This document shows, piece after piece, positions 1 to 64,000 of a stretch of DNA of 64,000 nucleotides. The notes beneath the pieces were generated by a model. That model did not search any database and was not told where the DNA came from. It saw only the letters and a program-made list of their open reading frames with translations. Source of the DNA: Amorphochlora amoebiformis (lineage: Eukaryota; Cercozoa; Chlorarachniophyceae); contig BAAHQB010000244.1 of assembly GCA_054601695.1 (NCBI GenBank), positions 124,001 to 188,000 on the forward strand, read 5' to 3'. The first letter of the stretch is position 1, and every line of letters begins with the position of its first letter. Made by a program: the position numbers and the translations under genes.

Positions 1-56
1 CTTTTTAAATATACATTTACATATATGTTATATTTGCATATGTATGTACATCTAAC

Positions 57-3095
<3,039 letters not shown>

Positions 3096-4020
3096 AAGGA
3101 ATAGATCTGATCTGAACACAGGTTTTCTTCATGAGACAATTTTGGGATAATTGTACCATCTGTCCCTCTCAACCTTTACCTACTCATAACACGCACACGG
3201 GAGGGGAAGAACGTAGCAATGCTCACCGATCGAGGCGTCGCCAGGGCTTCCACTTGAGTTTTGACCAAAGGAGTCTACACAAACCCTCTTCTTCTGAATA
3301 ACGAGGCATAGTAAAGTTTTGGTAATTTCACCCAAAAATGCTTGAAATACCAAGGGTTTTAGCCTTGAAAAATTCGTTGGATGGAATATCAAATCGATAC
3401 GTCATGCTTAGTGACACTGGAGCGCCTGTCAGTGTCACGTTAGGTGACATGTTCTCAACCCTCTATTGTTACATTTTTCGCGCTTAGTGACACCTCAATA
3501 AGTCACACCCGCTCCATGTTTCGTGACGACGACTCAAACCGAACCAGAATGTCTGGGTTTGTGATAAAGGAGAAGAAAGAGGTGTAAAGCGGGTTAGGTT
3601 GACGGGTTTTCGGCCAACCAGACCGTAGTTTCGAGTGATGCGCATCCGACTACCCCTACTACCCCTTTTTTTTTCGTCTCAAGTGTCGTTTTTAGTCACG
3701 AACACCGGCCGTTTGCCCCTGTAATTGAGCCATAACACCTGTTCATGGGATTCCGACTGTGAGAGCTTGCATATCGACCGTGTGAATGTGGTAGATAGGG
3801 CTTCGGAGGCCAACTGCACACTGCATGTGCACCATTCAAACTCGTACGGATCGTATAGACGTGTTCACGGGAATGCGCGCGAACATATAGGTTGTTATGA
3901 TCGGCGAAAGCATGTGTACTGGTCATGCGTATAAGAATTTCGAGCTGCGAAGAAAAGTGTACCTGCGTGGGCATGAACAGAACATGCGTACATAGAGGAG
4001 GGTACTTGCTTCCGTTACAG
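3096..4020. promoter_or_regulatory. Divergent upstream region with GTGACA/TGTCAC motifs
   Basis: This unique, non-repetitive stretch separates the minus-strand vWA gene from the plus-strand ubiquitin-like gene. Between about 3400 and 3530 the motif GTGACA or its complement recurs: cttagtgacactgg, gtcagtgtcacg, ttaggtgacatg, cttagtgacacc, with further partial forms at aagtcacacc and ttcgtgacgac. The same motif occurs in the JmjC/Myb divergent region (about 30870-30890) and ahead of the kinesin gene (about 33795). Inference: a shared promoter element or transcription-factor site. No open frame in it is supported as a gene. A T/A-rich homopolymer lies near 3665. Confidence 0.45.
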
Positions 4021-4113
4021 AGCATGTACTCTGGGAATATAAGTGCATGTATGTTTCATTGATTCCTAGCCGTGCAGACCGGCCACGTGAATACGTCTCA
4101 ATATTTTGAGAGC

Positions 4114-4200
<87 letters not shown>

Positions 4201-4216
4201 AAATATATATATATAG

Positions 4217-8639
<4,423 letters not shown>

Positions 8640-8640
8640 G

Positions 8641-8703
<63 letters not shown>

Positions 8704-8907
8704 ATGAGTGTGTGTGTGTGTGTTTGTTTGTGCGTGTGTGTGTGTTGTATGTGATTCATTTTTATGTATATATTATATATATATATATACAAAGACATAC
8801 ATATATGTATATATACTATAAATATATCACAATATTTTCTCTCTCTTCCTATATATATAACTTGACAAACAAAGCTCATACCACTTAAAAAAAGGCTTTA
8901 TTTTTAC

Positions 8908-8967
<60 letters not shown>

Positions 8968-8998
8968 TTACATCTATATGTATATATATATATACATA

Positions 8999-9037
<39 letters not shown>

Positions 9038-9055
9038 TTACATACATATATATAC

Positions 9056-9104
<49 letters not shown>

Positions 9105-10360
9105 TGATACACACAAACATCATGACATATCCACATATATCACACAATCCAACTGCCACATTTTAAAATACAACAAATATTAACATTCTAAAATAAAGTT
9201 TTGCATGTAAATACGTCCTTTTTTCGTGTTTTATTTACGTATATATATATATATATATATATTATATAATATATATATTAAATATGAAGACGTGTAAATA
9301 TATGTATTTGTGTGAATGTTTATATCTACATGAGGTCTTATTTATTTAAGTGTATGTACATACAACAAATGTTAACACAACATCGAATTAGGTTCACAGT
9401 CATGCATGCGGTCTTTCGAGTCACCCAAGTTTGAGCATCTATCGCACTCACTTCTAACTCGAATCCGAAACCGAAATCGAAATCGAAAATCAGAATTGTA
9501 ATTTTAATCATCAAAAAAAAATATGTAACTACTTCCGATATGTAAGTAACTACTATACAACAATATTCAAGAGTCTTCATGAAAAAAGTCCAAACTCTAG
9601 AAAAATAGACAAGATATACTAGATATAGACAGACTCTATCAGTGATAGAAACACGCGAATGGTGTTAGCGGAGTTAACCTAGGTTAACCATCGAAATGAT
9701 ATGAGTATATCTACGTCCAGACGTACCGTCACGTACGTACTTTCAGACCTTAATTAACTCATTGAAATAGTTGAATATAGAATAACGTGCTAGGACTAGA
9801 ACAGCGTTAGGAATGGTAGAATCTGGATTATATCTATTATGATATACCTAGATACTGTAGTAGATATCCGTCGTGCCGACTTTTTTTAAAATAAATTTAC
9901 TCATGCAATTGCAAGTCAGTGGGTGGTTGCCGCTAGTTTTTTTAAAAGGTTCTAGTTTACTAAATTCTACAAATTTGGTCAGATGTATTATTCTAGTTAT
10001 ACCTTACGTATATAATCTACGGTACTACGGTATAAAATGCTTTCCTATACGTACCTCGATAAGTCTCATAACTTTATTAGGATCTGATAATACAAATACT
10101 ATATCCAGACAATCTAGACAATTTCTAGAATTTAGACTATGGTTGATCAAGGATGTATCTCTAAATAGCAGTCGATACAGTAGAAGTACTAGAAATATAT
10201 CGATATCTAGGGTATGATATGTGGTATATCTGGTATAGATATGCCGGAATGATTGTAACGATGTATCGCTCTATCATAGAGTAGTAATTATCGTAAATTT
10301 ACCTAAAACTATGAGTTGTATGAGCACGTCATTTATCTTCGGTATCCTAATGTGCATAAT
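8640..10360. other. Gene-poor 3' flank and unique CTAG/GATA-rich DNA
   Basis: After the last supported ubiquitin-like exon there are TA and TG arrays to about 9110, then non-repetitive AT-rich sequence. From about 9590 to 10330 the DNA is rich in ctag, tagat and gata words. An open frame at 9873-10217 (114 codons) has no recognisable domain and no splice or composition support, so I do not call it a gene. AATAAA at 9192 may be the polyadenylation signal of the ubiquitin-like gene. Confidence 0.4.
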
Positions 10361-10365
10361 ATATG

Positions 10366-10435
<70 letters not shown>

Positions 10436-10479
10436 GTTCACACACACAAAGTTTTATGACATGTATACTTACCATACAT

Positions 10480-10541
10480 ACATACTTACATACATACATA
10501 CATACATATACATATACATATACATATAGATATACATATAT

Positions 10542-10637
<96 letters not shown>

Positions 10638-10647
10638 CGTATCATAC

Positions 10648-10732
<85 letters not shown>

Positions 10733-10809
10733 CACATATGCATATTCATATACATATACATATTCATATACATATACATATACATATACATATAATAATA
10801 CATGTAATA

Positions 10810-10854
<45 letters not shown>

Positions 10855-10899
10855 TACCATGCATACATACATACATATACATATACATGTAGTATATGC

Positions 10900-10910
<11 letters not shown>
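10480..10910. repeat. CATATA hexamer array within TA repeats
   Basis: Between about 10640 and 10800 the hexamer catata is repeated more than twenty times with a few substitutions (cattca, cataat). Plain TA arrays and a CATA tetramer run (about 10480-10505) flank it. No exon-like island is visible. Confidence 0.85.
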
Positions 10911-10939
<29 letters not shown>

Positions 10940-11010
10940 TTTATTATATATATATATTATATTTATATATATTAAATATTATATATATATATTATATAAT
11001 AGTATATAAT

Positions 11011-11066
<56 letters not shown>

Positions 11067-11089
11067 GTATCGGCATAGAAGGCGAGGGT

Positions 11090-11127
11090 AGATAGATAGA
11101 GGACGGCAAGGGAGAGGGAGAAAGAAA

Positions 11128-11189
<62 letters not shown>

Positions 11190-11207
11190 CAGAAGAGATA
11201 GAGAGAG

Positions 11208-11238
<31 letters not shown>

Positions 11239-11372
11239 CAGAGAGGGAGAGAGAGAGAGAGGAGAGAGAAGCAAGAGAGGGGAGAGAGAGAGAGAAAGAG
11301 AGAGGGGAGAGAGAGAGAGAAAGAGAGGAGAGAGACAGAGAGAAAGAGATGAGAGGGCGAGAGAGAAGAGTG

Positions 11373-11462
<90 letters not shown>

Positions 11463-11492
11463 AAAAAGAGAGAGAAAGGGAGAGAGAGAGAG

Positions 11493-11541
<49 letters not shown>

Positions 11542-11771
11542 AAGAGAGAGAGAAAGAGGGGGAGAGAGAAAGAGAGAGGGAGAGAGAGAAAAAGGGAGAA
11601 AGAGAGAGAGAGAGAGAGAAAAAGGGAGAGAGAGGGAGAGAGAGAAAGGGAGAGAGAGAGAGGGAGAAAGAGAGAGAGAGAAGATAGAGAGAGAGCGAGA
11701 GAGGGGAGAGAGAAAGAGAGAGAGAAAGAGAGAAGAATTAGAGAGAGAGAGAGGAGAGAGGAGAGAGAGAG

Positions 11772-11808
<37 letters not shown>

Positions 11809-11856
11809 GAGAGAAAAACAGAGAGGGGGAGAGAGAAAGAGAGAAGAGATAGAGAT

Positions 11857-11901
<45 letters not shown>

Positions 11902-12064
11902 GAGAGAAAAACAGAGAGGGGGAGAGAGAAAGAGAGAAGAGATAGAGAGAGAGAGAGAGAGGAGAGAGAGGGGAGAGAGAAAGAGAGAAGAGATAGAGAG
12001 AGAGAGAGAGAGGGGAGAGAGGGGAGAGAGAGAGAGAGAGGGGAGAGAGGGGAGAGAGAGAGAG
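11090..12064. repeat. About 1-kb (GA)n purine tract, plus strand
   Basis: Almost uninterrupted GA with scattered A and G runs and rare C or T. It lies downstream of the last supported exon of the minus-strand JmjC gene. On that gene's sense strand it reads as polypyrimidine. The arginine/glutamate or serine/leucine open frames through it are composition artefacts. Confidence 0.9.
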
Positions 12065-12161
12065 CTCGGAGACGAGTGTCGAGGTGCACACACACATATA
12101 TATATATATATATGATTTATATAATATATATATATATATATATATATTTATGTATGTATAT

Positions 12162-12273
12162 ATGGTTTATATAAATGTTTGTTATATGTATAAGTAGAGG
12201 GTGAAGGATGGGGTTTAAGAAGGGAGAATGTATATATATATATATATATATATAGATATATGTGTATATATAT

Positions 12274-12309
<36 letters not shown>

Positions 12310-12531
12310 ATATCTATATATATATATGATTTATATAAATGTTTGTTATATGTATAAGTAGAGGGTGAAGGATGGGGTTTAAGAAGGGAGAATGTATATA
12401 TATATATATATATATAGATATATGTATATATATATATAATATATATAATATCTATATATATATATATGATTTATATAAATGTTTGTTATATGTATAAGTA
12501 GAGGGTGAAGGATGGGGTTTAAGAAGGGAGA

Positions 12532-12581
<50 letters not shown>

Positions 12582-12827
12582 TAATATCTATATATATATA
12601 TGATTTATATAAATGTTTGTTATATGTATAAGTAGAGGGTGAAGGATGGGGTTTAAGAAGGGAGAATGTATATATATATATATAGATATATGTATATATA
12701 TATATATAGATATATGTATATATATATATAATATATATATAATATCTATATATATATATATATGATTTATATAAATGTTTGTTATATGTATAAGTAGAGG
12801 GTGAAGGATGGGGTTTAAGAAGGGAGA

Positions 12828-12859
<32 letters not shown>

Positions 12860-12958
12860 ATATATATAATATCTATATATATATATGATTTATATAAATG
12901 TTTGTTATATGTATAAGTAGAGGGTGAAGAATGGGGTTTAAGAAGGGAGAAAGACTGT
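12162..12958. repeat. Six-copy tandem repeat of a 65-bp unique core in TA
   Basis: The core tttatataaatgtttgttat, then tataagtagagggtgaagga and the end gtttaagaagggagaa, recurs at about 12165, 12328, 12467, 12602, 12764 and 12886, with TA spacers of varying length. On the minus strand the highest-coordinate copy is the longest: it begins after cccccacag (about 12950), as if it were an exon with its acceptor, and the others lack that edge. This matches the truncated-exon pattern elsewhere. The peptide is not recognised, and no GT donor is clear. Confidence 0.7.
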
Positions 12959-12990
12959 GGGGGTATATATATATATACATTATATATATA

Positions 12991-13150
<160 letters not shown>

Positions 13151-13245
13151 TGTGTGTGTGTGTGTGTGTATTTATGTGTATTAACACACACACACACACA
13201 CAATAAAATCTATATATATATATATATTATATATATATACATATA

Positions 13246-13291
<46 letters not shown>

Positions 13292-13650
13292 GTATATGTG
13301 TATATGTATGTATGCATATTATATTGTATTTATGCGTTTACATTCTGTATTGACATCAATGTGTTCACATTAAATATGTGTATATATATACATATATATG
13401 TATAATATATATATATCTATCTATCTATATATATATATATATATTATATACAATATGTTCGTAACTCAAGAGAGTAAACACATCTAAAAGTAGTGAGAGG
13501 GAGAGGGCTAATGATAACTTAAGACGAGGAGCATAAGAAGATTTCCAGAAGAGTCCAAGAGAATGGGATGTGTGGTAGACATATTTACATTTTTACATAC
13601 ATTATATGTACACACATACACATGTATACATATACACACACACATATGTA

Positions 13651-13716
<66 letters not shown>

Positions 13717-13757
13717 TGACCATTTAGCTATAGCTCCGTCTTAAGCTTACTCTCAGC

Positions 13758-13788
<31 letters not shown>

Positions 13789-13890
13789 TATATATATATA
13801 TATATATAATATATATGTGTGTATATATGTGTGTATATGTGTATGTGTATATATATTATACATATACATATTGGTTATTTACATATGTAC

Positions 13891-13933
<43 letters not shown>

Positions 13934-14018
13934 TATATTGTATATACATACGATAATTATTTACATGTATATATTATATGTATCTATCTATTTCTCTCTC
14001 TCTCTCTCTCAATATATA

Positions 14019-14049
<31 letters not shown>

Positions 14050-14085
14050 CAATAATAATAATAATAATATACAAACACACACACA

Positions 14086-14138
<53 letters not shown>

Positions 14139-14177
14139 TATATATAATATACATGCATGTATATACTATATCATATG

Positions 14178-30802
<16,625 letters not shown>

Positions 30803-31131
30803 AGGTGCGCCAGAGACCCAGGGAGGGCGCGTGGGGGGCACGCGCGGACACCCTGCGTGATAAGACAGAATGTCACAATGTGTCACGGGTCAACGATAGT
30901 CTCTCCCACACGCCTGGTATTTGGTAATTTTAAACAAATTGCATTGATCTACGTGACTACTAAAATTAGATTTAAGTCCGTAGCTGACGGTCAGTGCCGG
31001 GTACTAGCGGATCCGAAGCAAATTGCTCTGACAGAAATAGTATAAATCACCTAAAAATATATGAAGTTCCGTTTGCAACTCCAACAATATATTTGAACAA
31101 CGGTACGGGGTAGGAACTCAGCAAAAGATCC
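30803..31131. promoter_or_regulatory. Divergent promoter region, JmjC and Myb genes
   Basis: Only 329 bp separate the two ATGs (30802 minus, 31132 plus). It contains aatgtcacaatgtgtcacgg (about 30870-30890), a doubled TGTCAC motif like that in 3096-4020. A TATA-like element was not obvious. Confidence 0.5.
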
Positions 31132-32024
31132 ATGGCGACCATCGAAGCGTCAAGTCTCAGTGACGACCTCAAGGCGCTGGGGGAGCGATACATCACCAAT
31201 CGCTCATGGAAAAAAAGGAAGGTTGCGTCGGATTCTAGGCCTATCTCAAAGAAAAAAAAGAATCCGGGGTCGGTAAATTGGTGGACTTCGAAAGAGGAAG
31301 AGGTGAGACTTTTTCCGTGGTGTTAAAATTTTGCGTGCCCTAAGTGCTTTTTTTTCAGGCGTTAAAGCAGGGTGTGAAGGAAATGGGCAAGGGGAAGTGG
31401 TGTGTTGTTAACGGTGAATTAGTTATTTCTGATCCTTCTGATGCTTGGAAACACACAGGTCGATGATATTGCACAAATATCGTCACTTATTCGGCAGTAG
31501 GAATGCCGTCGACCTCAAGGACAAGTGGAGAAATATCGAGCGAAACCTGTACGCACTAAAATCATCCAGTGTCGAAAAAATTCTGACAGTTTAATGTTAG
31601 GGCAAGAAGAGAGCGACTGAAACTTTTACCGCTTTCAGAGAATGATATCGTCCCCAATTCACAATCATCAATTCACGGTGGCATAATACATTAATCAAGC
31701 TGTTGATACAACTCATACCTTATACGGTAAATAGATAGGACCGGTTGTGCACGGACGTTGAATCCGAGGGTGACGAATACAAAGGATATGAAGGAAATTG
31801 CTGTGGGCCATAACGATGGCGGTCTTCAGGTTAGAATCTACTCACAAAATGAGTTGAAGTATTACTTAAATCTGGTATTACACTTAATTTTAACGAAATG
31901 AAATTGTATGTCAAAGGGGGGTAAGGAGCAAAATCTGGCGACAAACTCTTGCGACAAGGAGCAAAAGGCGAAACCGGCTGGCGACAACGAGAATGAGATA
32001 GTGACATCTGCTGGCGGCACGTAG
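31132..32024 (+). CDS. Telobox single-Myb protein (putative telomeric-repeat binding)
   Basis: Exons 31132-31302, 31359-31399, 31459-31548, 31601-31677, 31735-31829 and 31926-32024 join in phase to 573 nt, 190 residues plus TAG. A basic stretch (SWKKRKV...SKKKKN) resembles a nuclear localisation signal. A Myb/SANT domain follows: WWTSKEEE, ALKQGVKEMGKGKW, SMILHKYRHLF and VDLKDKWRNIERN. The third helix VDLKDKWRN is the telobox motif known from TRF- and TRB/TRFL-type proteins that bind TTAGGG/TTTAGGG repeats. The Myb lies at residues about 50-108 and is followed by an acidic/polar tail, the reverse of the C-terminal Myb of vertebrate TRFs. The five introns are 52-96 bp of ordinary sequence with pyrimidine-rich acceptors. 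Confidence 0.85.
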
Positions 32025-32336
32025 CAAAGCGGAAATAAGGGAAACGACTAGAGGAACAACAATGGTAACTTTTTAACAAGGAAAAAGAAGATACATGCGT
32101 ATTCTTTGCCGGTTGAGCTCAAACAGATTTTTTGTGTCACTCCAGACATGAGGATCCGGGACCGCTTATTCACCAACATTGGAATCATCAACATTGTTGT
32201 CTCGACTACTATGATGTGTGGACGCTATTTCATACAAGTTCAATTTGAGCGAGTTAAGTTTCAAGTTAGCACGTCTTTTGATTAATTGTAATACTCGCAA
32301 ATTTGTGGTACTTTGTATATATTTTCCATTTAAGGT

Positions 32337-32405
<69 letters not shown>

Positions 32406-32572
32406 ATGACATGTATCAAATGTACAAATGTCAGTATTCATTTGTACATGTATCATTTACATCTCAGAATATTTAGTTGTATATATTTATTACATGCAAT
32501 AATGAACATTGTGTTATATATATATATATATATTTATACATATATATATATATATAAATATACATATATATA

Positions 32573-32622
<50 letters not shown>

Positions 32623-32669
32623 GTGTGTGTATGTGATTGTGTGTACATTTATGTATGTATACACACATA

Positions 32670-32706
<37 letters not shown>

Positions 32707-32769
32707 TATGTATTTATAAATGTAGAGTATTATACATATTTATATATAAATATATATGTAACAATATAC

Positions 32770-32827
<58 letters not shown>

Positions 32828-32874
32828 TAGTATATATACTATGATGATACCAGGATATCATAGTGCATATTATA

Positions 32875-32923
<49 letters not shown>

Positions 32924-32996
32924 TATACTAGTAAATTGTAGTAATAGACTACTAGTGTCTAGAGAGTTTATAATATATACATGATATATATTCTCA

Positions 32997-33037
<41 letters not shown>

Positions 33038-33038
33038 C

Positions 33039-33078
<40 letters not shown>

Positions 33079-34069
33079 TTTATACTAGCGGCTTTTATCT
33101 ACTCTAGATACTGTCTAGACTGCAATATGCTGCTAGTAGCATTCATGTTTACACATGTACCTAATCTAGGGATATTAGTTTGTACTTTATCTACTACTAT
33201 CGGAACTGACTGTGAGTTTAGTGACAAGTTTCTGCGAGCTACTTTCTAGGCATCACATATTTACAATGAATCTAGTGAATACTGACACGAGTACTCGAAC
33301 AAGGGCCAAACTGAATGCTACGGTCCAGTACTGTGTTTTTTAAGGTAATATTGACTCATCTAAACTAGTAAAAAGGGGACTAGGTCTCTAGTAAGAGAGA
33401 TTTGAGAATACTACTCAGCTCCTCTGAAGCTTAGATATCGGGTTACCAGACTCCAGATATACATGTACATACGTAGATGTTCTACATCTACATGCATATC
33501 TTATAGCATTATAACATTTGTACTCTGGGTACAGCTGCAGAGTATTTTTTTGCATGTGTACAACTGTACAATCTAAAAATCTGGCAGGCTGTAATTGCAT
33601 TCTATTTACATTGTCCTTTAAATCAAATAAATTGTGTTTTGATAAATTCCATTGCGAAGTATACTCAATTCTAGATTCAATGATTGGTAACTTACCCAAA
33701 GAACCAGAAAACTACGCACGAGCAAACCCCCTGAATGCACGCATCCCAGGCTTCCCTGCAATGGCGTGACTTAGCGCGTTGAATCTATCGTTTCCGACGT
33801 GACATCACGCTGTATTTATAGGTTTGAGATATACCTCAGTATATCTCTCCATATCTGAATAACAATATATCAACCAGATATCTTCCGCAATATTAATATA
33901 TGACATATCTCGGATAAGATACCCGGAAATATCAGGAATATGAGACGGGACCTGCTCCGGCGAGGTGGAAGGCGTTCGAGGTAAACTTTCCGGGGCTTTG
34001 AACAGGAGAAGGATTTTGAAGGATAGTAGGGGGGGGAGGGGGGGGGTAGAAGGGAGGGAAAGGGAGAAA
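32025..34069. other. Intergenic region with TA arrays and CTAG-rich unique DNA
   Basis: Unique sequence follows the Myb stop to about 32340, then TA/TG arrays to about 33075. From 33075 to about 33440 the DNA is rich in ctag words, similar in vocabulary to 9590-10330. Near 33795 the motif gacgtgacatcacg occurs, about 270 bp ahead of the kinesin candidate start. G-runs occur at about 34030-34046. No supported coding exon was found here. Confidence 0.4.

Positions 34070-64000
<29,931 letters not shown>

Noticed and set aside
9873-10217. 114-codon frame in unique DNA
   Set aside because: No recognisable domain, AT-rich and low-complexity hydrophobic composition, no splice or regulatory support.
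11010-12095. 360-370 codon Ser/Leu frames (and Arg/Glu on the other strand) through the GA tracts, also at 14823-15965 and 23195-24222
   Set aside because: Dinucleotide repeat artefacts open in all frames.

Overview
The window is nuclear DNA from an undetermined microbial eukaryote (protist). Signs of this are GT-AG introns, very small exons, eukaryotic protein families (kinesin, JmjC dioxygenase, telobox Myb, ubiquitin-like domains, vWA/VWD surface protein) and CCCTAA/TTAGGG telomere-type repeats. I cannot place it to phylum. No bacterial operons, rRNA, tRNA or CRISPR were seen. Most of the sequence is (TA)n microsatellite, with long GA/CT, CA and CCCTAA arrays. Long open frames inside these arrays translate to YIYI, SLSL, RERE or NPNP peptides and are not genes. 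The real genes were found as short unique islands of about 12-130 bp, each bounded by an AG acceptor and a GT donor, that join in phase into recognisable domains.

Layout. (1) 57-3095, minus: secreted vWA-VWD protein, continuing past the left edge. (2) 3096-about 4020: shared upstream region with repeated GTGACA/TGTCAC motifs. (3) 4217-8639, plus: protein with two tandem ubiquitin-like domains, in ten small exons. (4) 8640-14292: gene-poor stretch of unique CTAG-rich DNA, TA and CATATA arrays, a 1-kb GA tract and a six-copy tandem repeat. (5) 14293-30802, minus: a signal-peptide JmjC Fe(II)/2-oxoglutarate dioxygenase related to FIH, in at least 20 exons over 16.5 kb. (6) 31132-32024, plus: a compact 190-aa telobox Myb protein, divergent from the JmjC gene, with five short ordinary introns. 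(7) 34070-63028 or beyond, plus: a kinesin motor whose reading frame continues in phase into an epoxide-hydrolase-like alpha/beta-hydrolase, about 34 exons over 29 kb.

Two themes stand out. First, introns in genes 1, 3, 5 and 7 are almost entirely simple repeat, and the repeat itself supplies the splice sites: TATATAG/GTATAT in TA arrays, and CCCTAG, CCCTAAG, CCCCAG or GTAACC in CCCTAA arrays. Second, many introns carry diverged partial copies of the neighbouring exon. In transcript sense, copies upstream of an exon are 3'-truncated and keep the acceptor; copies downstream are 5'-truncated and keep the donor. This points to intron growth by tandem duplication across exon edges, leaving rows of decoy splice sites. 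The compact Myb gene shows that this expansion is not uniform.

All exon models are hand-built from splice motifs, phase and protein similarity. RNA evidence is absent, and first and last exons are the least certain parts.
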